Part shown: positions 33,348-41,009 of the stretch, piece by piece
Position numbering within the stretch: the stretch's first letter is position 1
Layout of the letters: each line of letters opens with the position of its first letter
NCBI GenBank assembly: GCA_023441055.1
Contig: JAEZQY010000001.1
Location: 124,001 to 188,000, forward strand
DNA length: 64,000 nt
Source of the DNA: Bacillota bacterium
Lineage (GTDB): Bacteria; Bacillota; Bacilli; Paenibacillales; UBA4045
Direction: 5' to 3'
The notes under the pieces: generated by a model
Seen by the model: the letters and a program-made list of their open reading frames with translations, nothing else
Database searches by the model: none
Told to the model about the DNA's origin: nothing
Program-made: the position numbers and the translations under genes

Positions 33348-33425
33348 ATCCTTCCGTGACGCAGACAGGCTGCGCGTTCTCTCTCGGACCAGACCGGCGC
33401 AACTCACCGCGGAACCCTAGAGAAC
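33303..33425 (-). promoter_or_regulatory. Guanidine-I riboswitch (ykkC-yxkD leader)
   Basis: Read on the minus strand, the leader contains the conserved blocks of the ykkC class: CTAGGGTTCCG (33420-33410), GGTCTGGTCCGAGAG (about 33396-33381), then ACGGAAGGATAAAAGCCTGG and GGGAGA (ending at 33334). The aptamer spans about 33334-33425 and the terminator follows. Guanidine binding stabilises the aptamer and prevents termination, switching on the exporter. No clear promoter was found; transcription may also come through from ilvE, which has no visible terminator. Confidence 0.93.
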
Positions 33426-33466
33426 ATGCGTATGCGATTTATGAATTCTGTACAATTGTACTATGA

Positions 33467-34534
33467 TTATACAACGATTGTCCAGTCGAATGGGTCTTCA
33501 ATCTCACCGGTCTGGATGCCCGTTAATGTGGTATAGAGCTTGGACGAAAGCTCGCCAGTCTGACCATCGTTGATCTGCAGTCCTTCCTCATTCCAGTACA
33601 GCTCGCCAATCGGAGAGATGACAGCCGCAGTGCCAGTTCCGAATGCTTCGCTGAGGCTGCCGTCTTTAATGGCTGCTACAATCTCATCCACAGAGATCAG
33701 ACGCTCTTCTACCGGAATCTGCCAATGCTTGAGCAGTTGAATGATAGAGTTGCGTGTGATTCCGTCTAATATGCTGCCGCTCAGCTCTGGCGTATGGACG
33801 ACGCCATTGATGACGAAGAACACGTTCATGCTGCCTACTTCCTCGATGTACTTGCGATGCACGCCATCGAGCCACAGCACTTGGGTATATCCCTTATTAG
33901 TCGCTTCGACCTGGGCGATCAGGCTGGCTGCGTAGTTGCCGGCCGTCTTGGCCTCGCCGACACCGCCCTTGACTGTGCGGACATAGGTGGATTCCACGTA
34001 AATCTTGACGGGGTTGATACCCTCTTCATAATAAGCCCCAACCGGTGACATAATGATCATGAACAGATATTCCAGCGACGGATTCACGCCGAGTGCAGGC
34101 TCTGTCGCGATGATGTATGGACGGATGTATAGGGAAGTACCTGGCGCGCTAGGTACCCAGTCCTGATCCACCTTAATCAGCTGCTGCAGCGCTTCCAGTG
34201 CAAGGTCGCCATCAATCGGCGGAACGCTAAGACGCGCATTGGATTGATTCATCCGAATGAAGTTGCGCTGCGGTCTGAACAGCTGAATCTGGTTGTTGGC
34301 TGTACGATACGCTTTAAGCCCTTCGAAGATCGTCTGTCCGTAGTGGAATACCTTGGCGGAAGGGTCGAGAGAGATCGGCTGATAGGGCACGATGCGAGGA
34401 TTATGCCAGCCTAGGCCTTCCGTGTAATTCAGAATGAACATGTGATCGGTGTAATACTTGCCAAAACCCAGCTTGTCAGGTTCAGGCTTGCTCTTCTTCG
34501 ACTGTGTGAGCTCAATCTCGATCTTATGTGACAT
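33467..34534 (-). CDS. ilvE: Branched-chain amino acid aminotransferase
   Basis: PLP-dependent class IV aminotransferase of 355 aa that interconverts leucine, isoleucine and valine with their 2-oxo acids, using glutamate. The PLP Lys lies in 'GGVGEAKTAGNYAAS'; 'FHYGQTIFEGLKAY', 'YIRPYIIATE' and 'GTGTAAVISPIGEL' are the other conserved blocks. Its size and motifs match the YwaA/YbgE group of Bacillus. GGGAGTAGATCC precedes the ATG. It is divergent from a LysR regulator. No T-box or CodY site was recognised in the 137-bp gap. Confidence 0.95.
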   Translation of the reverse strand: MSHKIEIELTQSKKSKPEPDKLGFGKYYTDHMFILNYTEGLGWHNPRIVPYQPISLDPSAKVFHYGQTIFEGLKAYRTANNQIQLFRPQRNFIRMNQSNARLSVPPIDGDLALEALQQLIKVDQDWVPSAPGTSLYIRPYIIATEPALGVNPSLEYLFMIIMSPVGAYYEEGINPVKIYVESTYVRTVKGGVGEAKTAGNYAASLIAQVEATNKGYTQVLWLDGVHRKYIEEVGSMNVFFVINGVVHTPELSGSILDGITRNSIIQLLKHWQIPVEERLISVDEIVAAIKDGSLSEAFGTGTAAVISPIGELYWNEEGLQINDGQTGELSSKLYTTLTGIQTGEIEDPFDWTIVV

Positions 34535-34632
34535 GCGGATCTACTCCCTTGCGTTCATTGTAATGGAATCTCGTATATATTGAATGCTACCACATCTTGA
34601 GATATATTTATAATATCTATATTATGTGATTT

Positions 34633-34651
34633 CCATACCATTAAGGTATGG
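34633..34651 (+). promoter_or_regulatory. LysR-type operator candidate between ilvE and lysR
   Basis: CCATACC-N5-GGTATGG, a perfect 7+7 bp inverted repeat with the T-N11-A core that LysR proteins favour. It lies 20 bp before the LysR start and about 100 bp from the divergent ilvE start. Confidence 0.6.
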
Positions 34652-34671
34652 GATGGGGAGGGTGATGACGG

Positions 34672-35568
34672 TTGGATATCCGTCAGTTGCGTTATTTTGT
34701 AACGATTGCCCATGAAGGTCAGATCACGCGCGCAGCGAAGCAGCTGAATATGGAGCAGCCCCCGCTGAGTCGGCAGCTCAAGCAGATGGAGGAGGAGCTG
34801 GGGGTTCTGCTGTTCGAGCGGACAGGCAAGCAGCTGAAGCTCACAGATACCGGGGAGCTGCTTAGACAGAAGGCTGAGCAGCTGCTGTTCCAATACGAAG
34901 AGGCGATCCGTGAGGTGCAGGAGAATGAGGAGGGTCTGCGGGGAACACTAGCGGTAGGTGCGGTTGTGTCATGCATCTCCCTGCTGCCTAGGCAGATCGA
35001 ACGGTTCCGCGAGGCGTACCCTCAGGTCACCTACAAGATTGTTGAGGGCGATCACTTCTATCTGGGCGAGCTGCTCGAGCAGCGTAAGATTGAGCTGATT
35101 GTGACGCGTCTCCCCTTCGAGGCCATGTCGCATTCCCTGCAGTATGAGATTCTTCCCTTACCTTCCGATCCTTATGTAGTCGTCATTCCCAGCAGCTGGA
35201 CCGATTTCGACGGGCGCAGCTCCATACAGATGAAGGAGCTGGTGAACTTCCCGCTCATCACGCTGAAGACAGACCAGACGACACAGATGCATGAACGGGT
35301 CGTAAGCGAGTGCAGGAAGATCGGCATTGAACCGAATGTCATCTGTGAATGCTCTAGCGTCGCCATATCGATGTCGCTGATCGCCGCAGGTATCGGGGCT
35401 ACTGTGTTCCCGAAATCGGTCATGTCCGGCTACTTCACCGATTCGGTACGAACGCTCGATATCGTTGATGCGGACTTCGAATCCGAGCTTGGTCTGCTCT
35501 GGCTGAAGAATCGTTATCTATCTCGCAGAGCGCAAGTGTTCATTGAGGGATTTCGTAATGATTTCTAA
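34672..35568 (+). CDS. LysR family transcriptional regulator
   Basis: 298 aa with a winged-helix domain at residues 1-60 ('MDIRQLRYFVTIAHEGQITR', 'QPPLSRQLKQMEEELG') and an effector-binding domain from about 90. It starts at a TTG (34672) following GGGGAGGG, and is divergent from ilvE with a palindrome between them. The arrangement suggests it controls itself and perhaps ilvE. It resembles the CysL/CidR type group, but the effector cannot be read from the sequence. Confidence 0.88.
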   Translation: MDIRQLRYFVTIAHEGQITRAAKQLNMEQPPLSRQLKQMEEELGVLLFERTGKQLKLTDTGELLRQKAEQLLFQYEEAIREVQENEEGLRGTLAVGAVVSCISLLPRQIERFREAYPQVTYKIVEGDHFYLGELLEQRKIELIVTRLPFEAMSHSLQYEILPLPSDPYVVVIPSSWTDFDGRSSIQMKELVNFPLITLKTDQTTQMHERVVSECRKIGIEPNVICECSSVAISMSLIAAGIGATVFPKSVMSGYFTDSVRTLDIVDADFESELGLLWLKNRYLSRRAQVFIEGFRNDF

Positions 35569-35606
35569 GTAAAATGAAGTGTGAATTAATTGCAACGCTG
35601 AGGTGA

Positions 35607-35636
35607 TTGTTCCCGTATAACGAATAATGCTACAAT
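35607..35636 (+). promoter_or_regulatory. Candidate promoter of htpX
   Basis: TTGTTC (35607-35612), 18 bp, TACAAT (35631-35636), about 43 bp before the start codon. Confidence 0.4.
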
Positions 35637-35678
35637 AGCGAGTAGCTTCATTCCACAGATCAAATAAGGAGGCCAATC

Positions 35679-36563
35679 ATGAAACGAATTTTTCTGTTTA
35701 TTCTGACTAACGTATTGGTGATGACGACGATTGGGATTGTCTTATCGATCCTAGGTGTCCGTTCGTACTTGAATGAGACCGGCGGCATTGATTTCGTCAG
35801 TTTATTGGTATTCAGCGCTGTAATCGGCTTCTCGGGTGCGCTGATCTCGCTTGCGATGTCGCGGTGGATGGCGAAGCAGGCGATGGGAGTTGTTGTTCTA
35901 AATCCGAATGGGAACTTATCCGCGCGCGAGCGTCAGATAGTGGAGATGGTACATCGCCTGTCCCGTAACGCCGGGATGAGAGTAATGCCGGAGGTCGGAA
36001 TTTATCCAGGTGAGGAAGTCAATGCATTCGCAACCGGTCCCTCCAAGAATAAATCACTCGTCGCGGTGTCGGAAGGATTGCTCAATCGGATGGACGACAA
36101 TGCGATCGAGGGCGTTATCGCTCATGAGGTCGCGCATATCGTCAATGGTGACATGGTCACTATGACCTTGCTGCAGGGCGTTGTGAATACGTTCGTCGTA
36201 TTCCTCTCTCGCGTGGCGGCCTGGATTGCGGCCCGTTTCGTGAAGGAAGACATGGCACCGATCGTGCACTTCATCGCGGTCATTGTGTTCCAGATCGTAT
36301 TCTCCATTCTAGGGAGCTTAGTTGTGTTCGCCTACTCCAGACATCGTGAGTATCACGCGGACGCAGGCGGCGCCAGATTGGCTGGCAGTGACAAGATGAT
36401 TCACGCTCTGCAATCGCTCAAGTCCTATGTGAGCACCATTAAGGGCGATAATCAGGATTCATTGGCAACACTTAAGATCAGCGGCAAGAAGAAGGCCAGC
36501 ATCTTCTCCACACACCCGGATCTGGATGATCGCATCGAGCGCCTAAGATCAGGCAGAGTGTAA
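35679..36563 (+). CDS. htpX: Membrane-bound zinc metalloprotease HtpX
   Basis: Quality-control protease of the cytoplasmic membrane, 294 aa (family M48). Two N-terminal helices, the zinc site HEVAH at residues 149-153 in 'EGVIAHEVAHIVNGDMV', the third ligand Glu in 'SRHREYHADAGGARL', and two further helices between them. The length is normal for HtpX. AAGGAGG precedes the ATG. It degrades misfolded membrane proteins together with FtsH. The next gene, a LacI-type regulator, begins 29 bp downstream. Confidence 0.95.
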   Translation: MKRIFLFILTNVLVMTTIGIVLSILGVRSYLNETGGIDFVSLLVFSAVIGFSGALISLAMSRWMAKQAMGVVVLNPNGNLSARERQIVEMVHRLSRNAGMRVMPEVGIYPGEEVNAFATGPSKNKSLVAVSEGLLNRMDDNAIEGVIAHEVAHIVNGDMVTMTLLQGVVNTFVVFLSRVAAWIAARFVKEDMAPIVHFIAVIVFQIVFSILGSLVVFAYSRHREYHADAGGARLAGSDKMIHALQSLKSYVSTIKGDNQDSLATLKISGKKKASIFSTHPDLDDRIERLRSGRV

Positions 36564-36592
36564 CGCAGCAGCTGTAGTAGGAGGTGATCGCG

Positions 36593-37579
36593 CTGTCGAA
36601 GTTAACCGTGAAGGATGTTGCGAAGGAAGCGGGCGTGTCAACAGCAACGATCTCTCGTGTACTGAACAATACCGGCTATGTCAGCGAGCAAGTTCGATTG
36701 AAGGTGAATGAGACGATCAAGCGGCTGAATTATCAGCCAAATTTGATTGCTCGAAGCTTGAAGCAGAAGAAGACCGGCAGCATCGGCATCATCTTGCCAG
36801 ATATGACGAATGAGTACTTCATGACAATAGCTCGCAACATTCAGAGCACAATAATAGACGCCGGCTATCATCTCTTATATATGGACTCTGAACAGGACCC
36901 CGACAAGGAATACGAGGCGCTTAACTTCCTGATGGAGAAGCGGGTAGAGGCCATTATACTAGCGGGTACGGGGCAAAATATAACCAAGCTTCGAGCCATC
37001 ATCGCTTCCGGTATACATGTCATTCTCATTGATCGGAGAATAGACGGATTACGCGCGGATGTCATCGCTGAAGACAGCCGCGCCGTATCGGAAGAAGCGA
37101 TCGATTATCTGATCGATAAGGGGCATGAACGGATCGGGATTGTCAGTGGACCAAGAGCGGTTATCACGGCGAGTGAGCGTTATGAAGGCGTGATGAACGG
37201 GCTCGCGAAGCGCGGTGTAGCGGTGAATGCCCAGTATATCTATGAAGGCGACTTCACTAGACAATCGGGTATCCATGCAGCGCGTTATCTCATGGCGCTT
37301 GATCCTCGGCCTACGGCAATCTTCTCGGCCAATAATGAGATGACCCATGGACTATACTTAGGATTCCATGAGCTGGGGATGCCGACCGATGAGGTTGAAG
37401 TGGTATCCTTCGGGGACCTGGGCTTTACCCAGCTGTTCAGGAATAAGCTGTCGGTCATTAGACAGACACCGGAGGAGTTAGGTCGATACACAGGGGACAT
37501 TCTCCTCAAGCGCGTACAGGAAGATCCAGATGAGTGTGACAGTTGCATCCTATACCCTCAGTTGATACAGAAATTCTGA
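36593..37579 (+). CDS. LacI family transcriptional regulator, probable CTG start
   Basis: 328 aa with the LacI helix-turn-helix at residues 5-45 ('TVKDVAKEAGVSTATISRVL', then the hinge 'NYQPNLIARSLK') and a sugar-binding periplasmic-protein-like domain. AGGAGG (36579-36584) rules out the overlapping GTG at 36584 and points 8 bp on to a CTG at 36593, which gives the family-typical start (M)SKLTVKDVAKEAGVS; CTG starts are rare. The stop is followed by four copies of a 14-bp palindrome, then a sugar isomerase and a ribokinase. It probably represses that operon. Confidence 0.85.
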   Translation: MSKLTVKDVAKEAGVSTATISRVLNNTGYVSEQVRLKVNETIKRLNYQPNLIARSLKQKKTGSIGIILPDMTNEYFMTIARNIQSTIIDAGYHLLYMDSEQDPDKEYEALNFLMEKRVEAIILAGTGQNITKLRAIIASGIHVILIDRRIDGLRADVIAEDSRAVSEEAIDYLIDKGHERIGIVSGPRAVITASERYEGVMNGLAKRGVAVNAQYIYEGDFTRQSGIHAARYLMALDPRPTAIFSANNEMTHGLYLGFHELGMPTDEVEVVSFGDLGFTQLFRNKLSVIRQTPEELGRYTGDILLKRVQEDPDECDSCILYPQLIQKF

Positions 37580-37635
37580 GCCGATTCGGTGAAGGAAGGT
37601 ATTGTATTGCTGAGGGTTTTGTATTACGATCAATG

Positions 37636-37649
37636 TGTAAACGTTAACA
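37636..37649 (+). promoter_or_regulatory. LacI-type/cre-like operator, copy 1
   Basis: TGTAAACGTTAACA. Fits the cre consensus TGWAANCGNTNWCA fully, but its repetition next to a LacI gene suggests a local operator. Confidence 0.75.
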
Positions 37650-37664
37650 CAACATCTGCAGATA

Positions 37665-37678
37665 TGTAAACGTTAACC
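37665..37678 (+). promoter_or_regulatory. LacI-type/cre-like operator, copy 2
   Basis: TGTAAACGTTAACC, overlapping the region where the -35 for the TATAAT at 37689 should lie. Confidence 0.7.
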
Positions 37679-37688
37679 TACGATTGAC

Positions 37689-37694
37689 TATAAT
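37689..37694 (+). promoter_or_regulatory. -10 box within the operator array
   Basis: A perfect TATAAT between operator copies 2 and 3. The matching -35 (TGTAAA with an 18-bp spacer) is weak and lies inside copy 2. Confidence 0.45.
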
Positions 37695-37695
37695 G

Positions 37696-37709
37696 TGTAA
37701 ACGTTAACT
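37696..37709 (+). promoter_or_regulatory. LacI-type/cre-like operator, copy 3
   Basis: TGTAAACGTTAACT, starting 2 bp after the TATAAT, over the expected start point. Confidence 0.7.
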
Positions 37710-37732
37710 TATCTGAATGCAGTGTGCCTGTG

Positions 37733-37746
37733 TGTAAACGTTAACT
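37733..37746 (+). promoter_or_regulatory. LacI-type/cre-like operator, copy 4
   Basis: TGTAAACGTTAACT, 26 bp before the start codon of the SIS-domain gene, next to its ribosome binding site. Confidence 0.7.
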
Positions 37747-37771
37747 CATTGTGGAAGGGAGCAATTTTATT

Positions 37772-38362
37772 ATGTCTAATGAATGGGTCAGATTTGCTTT
37801 GGCCAATGAAGCCAGGGCGCTGATGAACATGAGCGAGCAGGTTGGCGAAGAGTACGATCGAGCGATTCATCTAATTACCTCTTGCAGCGGCAAAGTAATC
37901 GTGACTGGTATCGGCAAATCCGGTCATATTGGCAAGAAGATTGCCGCATCGCTGGCCAGTACCGGTACGCCGGCATTCTTCGTTCATTCTGCTGAGGCAG
38001 TGCATGGAGACAGTGGCATGATCGAGAAACGCGATGTGGTCATCCTGCTCTCGAACAGCGGGGAAACATCAGAGGTGCTGAATATTCTAAGCATTATTGA
38101 GAAGATTGGCTCGCCGCGCATCGCAATTACGCGTAATCCGAGCTCCACGCTAGCAACACGATGCGACGTCGCATTAACCTACGATTACGAGAAGGAAGCG
38201 GATCACCTCAATGTCGCGCCAACAACAAGCGCGCTTCTACAGCTCGCGATTGGGGACGCGCTGGCAGTGGCAATCAGTGGCAGCAAGGGCTTCACGAAGG
38301 AGGAATTCCATAAATTCCATCCCGGCGGAAGCTTGGGTGTGCAATTACGGCAAGAGCAATAG
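37772..38362 (+). CDS. SIS-domain sugar phosphate isomerase, KpsF/GutQ type without CBS
   Basis: Protein of 196 aa with one SIS domain: 'GIGKSGHIGKKIAASLASTG' and 'SAEAVHGDSGMI' bind the sugar phosphate, 'ILLSNSGETSEVLNIL' holds the Ser/Thr loop, and 'DHLNVAPTTSALLQLAIGDAL' is typical of the KpsF/GutQ arabinose-5-phosphate isomerases. Those enzymes normally carry two CBS domains, absent here. The ATG at 37772 follows GGAAGGGAG; the in-frame GTG at 37751 overlaps that site. It is followed 31 bp later by a ribokinase gene, so it likely acts on a pentose or hexose phosphate in the same catabolic step series. Confidence 0.82.
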   Translation: MSNEWVRFALANEARALMNMSEQVGEEYDRAIHLITSCSGKVIVTGIGKSGHIGKKIAASLASTGTPAFFVHSAEAVHGDSGMIEKRDVVILLSNSGETSEVLNILSIIEKIGSPRIAITRNPSSTLATRCDVALTYDYEKEADHLNVAPTTSALLQLAIGDALAVAISGSKGFTKEEFHKFHPGGSLGVQLRQEQ

Positions 38363-38393
38363 CTATCCCGGCAGATCGAGAGGAGGAAGTATC

Positions 38394-39326
38394 GTGAGCA
38401 TACTTGTGATTGGCAGCTTTATGATGGACCTCGTAGTTCGAACATCGCGAGCCCCAGAGAACGGAGAGACGATTATCGGTGAACGCTTCGGACAATTCCC
38501 GGGCGGCAAGGGAGCCAATCAGGCGGTTGCCGCAGCTAGGCTTGGCGCAACTGTCTCGATGGCTGGAAAGCTCGGCAAGGATGATTTTGGAAGGGAATTC
38601 CTGACTGTGCTGGAGCAGGAACGCGTAGGTTCGGATTATGTTCGTACAGATGCCAGCTGTTCAACGGGAATCGGATCCATTGTGATTGACCAGACTGGTC
38701 AGAACCGTATTATTGTGGTGCCCGGCGCGAATATGAACTTCACAGTAGAGGAAGTTGACCAGCTTGAGGAAGTGATTCGCGCTTCCCAGACGCTAATCTT
38801 ACAGCTGGAGATGAGGATGGAGGTGGTGGAACGAGCCGCTGAGCTGGCAGCCAAGCACGGGGTTCCAGTTATCCTGAATCCGGCGCCTGCGCAGGCGCTG
38901 AGCGATTCACTGCTGAAGCATGTGACGTACTTGACCCCGAATGAAACGGAGCTCGAGCTGCTAACGGGTGTGAAAGCGAACGGCGCAGAGGAGATCTGGG
39001 GCGCGGCCAAGCTGCTCATTACGCGCGGCGTGCAGCACGTTATTGTGACAATCGGCGAGAAGGGTGCTGTGATCTGTCATGCGAACGGATTCCATCATGT
39101 ACCGGGCTTCCCGGTATCGGCACTAGACACCGTTGCCGCAGGTGATTCCTTCAATGGCGCGCTGGCGGTCGAGCTGCTCCGAGGCGCAAGTCTGCCTGAG
39201 GCCGTGCACTTCGCTAATGCCGTAGGCGCATTAGCCGTTACCAAGGAAGGGGCGATCCCATCCCTTCCCAAGCGTGCAGAAGTAGATTTATTCATGCTCC
39301 AGCAGGAAGCGGCCGCTCACCATTAA
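38394..39326 (+). CDS. rbsK: Ribokinase (PfkB family)
   Basis: Phosphorylates ribose (or a related sugar) with ATP. 310 aa, with the PfkB signatures 'GGKGANQAVAAARLGA' near residue 40 and 'DTVAAGDSFNGALA' near residue 250, whose Asp is the catalytic base; the usual GAGD reads AAGD. It starts with a GTG (38394) preceded by GAGGAGG. It lies in an operon with the SIS isomerase and under the four operators. No ribose transporter or rbsD is nearby. Confidence 0.88.
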   Translation: MSILVIGSFMMDLVVRTSRAPENGETIIGERFGQFPGGKGANQAVAAARLGATVSMAGKLGKDDFGREFLTVLEQERVGSDYVRTDASCSTGIGSIVIDQTGQNRIIVVPGANMNFTVEEVDQLEEVIRASQTLILQLEMRMEVVERAAELAAKHGVPVILNPAPAQALSDSLLKHVTYLTPNETELELLTGVKANGAEEIWGAAKLLITRGVQHVIVTIGEKGAVICHANGFHHVPGFPVSALDTVAAGDSFNGALAVELLRGASLPEAVHFANAVGALAVTKEGAIPSLPKRAEVDLFMLQQEAAAHH

Positions 39327-39346
39327 TTTAATCGATTCAAACTGAC

Positions 39347-39388
39347 AGAAGCTTCAGACGGGGGCATACAGACTCCTCTGAAGCTTCT
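39347..39388 (+). terminator. Terminator of the SIS-ribokinase operon
   Basis: AGAAGCTTCAG (39347-39357) pairs perfectly with CTGAAGCTTCT (39378-39388), followed by TGTTGCTGT. Confidence 0.7.
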
Positions 39389-39523
39389 TGTTGCTGTGTC
39401 GGCTTAGCAGGTTATATATGGGTGTGCAGTGCTAAGCAAAAGCTGATACAATTAATTGGAAGGACGCGACTATTCGCAGGAGCATGTCTGCTCCCAACTT
39501 AGAATCGCTAGGAGTGTACAGAG

Positions 39524-40486
39524 ATGATTATACGCAAGGTTACGCCGTCAGAGAGTGGGAAGCGTCTGCATCGCTTGCTGCGAAGCTTGCTGCCCAATAT
39601 CCCGCTCGGTCAAGTGTATAAGATGATCGATCAAGGCAAGGTCCGGATAAATGGCAAGCGCAAGAAGCAGAACTACGAGCTGGCTGCCGGCGATGAGATT
39701 GCTATAGATATGGAAGAAACCACGTTCAAGGATGCGGGTCCAACGATTAAGCAGCAGAAGTATGTCGGTGTGAACGCGAATATTGATGTTGTCTATGAAG
39801 ATGCGGAGCTCCTGGTTGTGCATAAGCCGGTTGGAGAGTTAACCCACCCTGACCGAACCGAGCAGCGGGATACGTTGATCGGCCGCGTTCACGCTTACCT
39901 ATACAGGAAGGATGAATTGGACAGTCCACTTTTCCTGCCTGCCCCAGCGAATCGACTGGATCGCAATACAAGCGGTCTTGTGCTAATCGGGAAGACAGCG
40001 GGAATGCTGCATCAGCTGAACCAATGGATTAAGAACAGACAGCTGGATAAATATTACCTGACGATCGCCGAGGGGCGCATGTCTGGCAAGAGCACCATCA
40101 CGGGACTGATCGAACGCGATGAACAATCGAATCGGACGCGTGTTGTGCGTACGAACAATGAGACACAGCGAGATGCCGCTGCGCTTAAAGAAGCGACCAC
40201 GAATTATGAGGTGCTGAAGACTGGCGCCAACTATTCGCTGGTGGAGGTTGAACTGATCAGCGGTCGCACCCATCAGATACGCGCCCACTTCCAGAGCATT
40301 GGGCATCCGCTGCTTGGGGATATCAAGTATGGCGGCCGCGCGCTGGGCGAGGTGAATTATCAGCTGCTGCATGCATGGCGGATTGTGCTGCCGGATCAGC
40401 GAGAATTCCGAGCTCCGCTGCCATCGCAGTTCCTAAACGCGCTTAAGCGAACAGGATTGAACTACGAGTTTAACCAGTATGAATAG
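39524..40486 (+). CDS. RluA family RNA pseudouridine synthase
   Basis: 320 aa. An N-terminal S4 RNA-binding domain (about residues 13-65, with 'YKMIDQGKVRINGKRKKQNY') is followed by the RluA catalytic domain: the catalytic Asp lies in 'NRLDRNTSGLVLI', and 'SGRTHQIRAHFQSIGHPLLG' is the second signature. The RluC/RluD group modifies 23S rRNA; which uridine is not clear. AGGAGTGTACAG precedes the ATG. An 8-bp inverted repeat (39402-39409 with 39430-39437) lies in the 197-bp upstream gap, with a TACAAT near 39457 that could be the -10. Confidence 0.92.
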   Translation: MIIRKVTPSESGKRLHRLLRSLLPNIPLGQVYKMIDQGKVRINGKRKKQNYELAAGDEIAIDMEETTFKDAGPTIKQQKYVGVNANIDVVYEDAELLVVHKPVGELTHPDRTEQRDTLIGRVHAYLYRKDELDSPLFLPAPANRLDRNTSGLVLIGKTAGMLHQLNQWIKNRQLDKYYLTIAEGRMSGKSTITGLIERDEQSNRTRVVRTNNETQRDAAALKEATTNYEVLKTGANYSLVEVELISGRTHQIRAHFQSIGHPLLGDIKYGGRALGEVNYQLLHAWRIVLPDQREFRAPLPSQFLNALKRTGLNYEFNQYE

Positions 40487-40508
40487 GAAGCAAGGGGAGG
40501 GTTAAGGA

Positions 40509-41009
40509 ATGAGTATATACGCGTTCAGCGCTAAGCGAAGTAACGGGCAAGAGGTATCTTTATCGGATTATGCCGGAGATGTTGTACTTATCGTGAATAC
40601 GGCGAGCAAGTGCGGCTTCGCGCCGCAGCTCGAAGGACTTGAGAAGCTGCATAAACAGTATGCAGACAAGGGGTTAGCGGTGCTCGGATTTCCGTGCAAT
40701 CAATTCAATCAACAGGAGCCTGGGAGCGACAGCGAGATTGAGCAGATCTGTCAGCTCAACTACGGCGTAACCTTCCCAATGTTCGCCAAGATAGAAGTGA
40801 ATGGGAAGGGCGCGCACCCGTTGTATCACTATTTGAAGAAGCAGACTGGGATATGGCCGTTCCATACTATTAAGTGGAATTTCACGAAATTCCTGATCGG
40901 ACGAGATGGTCATGTGATTAAGCGATATGCGCCTATTACCAAGCCTGAGGCTCTTATTGCCGACATTGAGCGAAGTCTAGCTGGAAGTCCGATATCTCCG
41001 CCGGTATGA
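40509..41009 (+). CDS. Glutathione peroxidase family protein (Cys type)
   Basis: Thiol peroxidase of 166 aa. The peroxidatic Cys is residue 35 in 'NTASKCGFAPQ', the Gln of the catalytic tetrad is in 'FPCNQFNQQEPG', and the Trp and Asn are in 'IKWNFTKFLI'. It uses Cys rather than selenocysteine and in Firmicutes is expected to be reduced by thioredoxin, since these bacteria lack glutathione. It follows the pseudouridine synthase by 22 bp. The last 33 bp overlap the 3' end of the convergent AraC gene. Confidence 0.93.
   Translation: MSIYAFSAKRSNGQEVSLSDYAGDVVLIVNTASKCGFAPQLEGLEKLHKQYADKGLAVLGFPCNQFNQQEPGSDSEIEQICQLNYGVTFPMFAKIEVNGKGAHPLYHYLKKQTGIWPFHTIKWNFTKFLIGRDGHVIKRYAPITKPEALIADIERSLAGSPISPPV

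Noticed and set aside
37636..37746. Regularly spaced repeats that resemble a small CRISPR array
   Set aside because: Units are only 14 bp, palindromic, with spacers of 15-23 bp and unequal distances, and no cas genes; they are operators.
37751..37771. GTG at 37751 as start of the SIS gene
   Set aside because: It overlaps the ribosome binding site GGAAGGGAG that serves the ATG at 37772.
38211..38393. Long upstream extension of the ribokinase frame
   Set aside because: It overlaps the SIS gene in another frame; GTG 38394 has GAGGAGG and gives the normal N-terminus.
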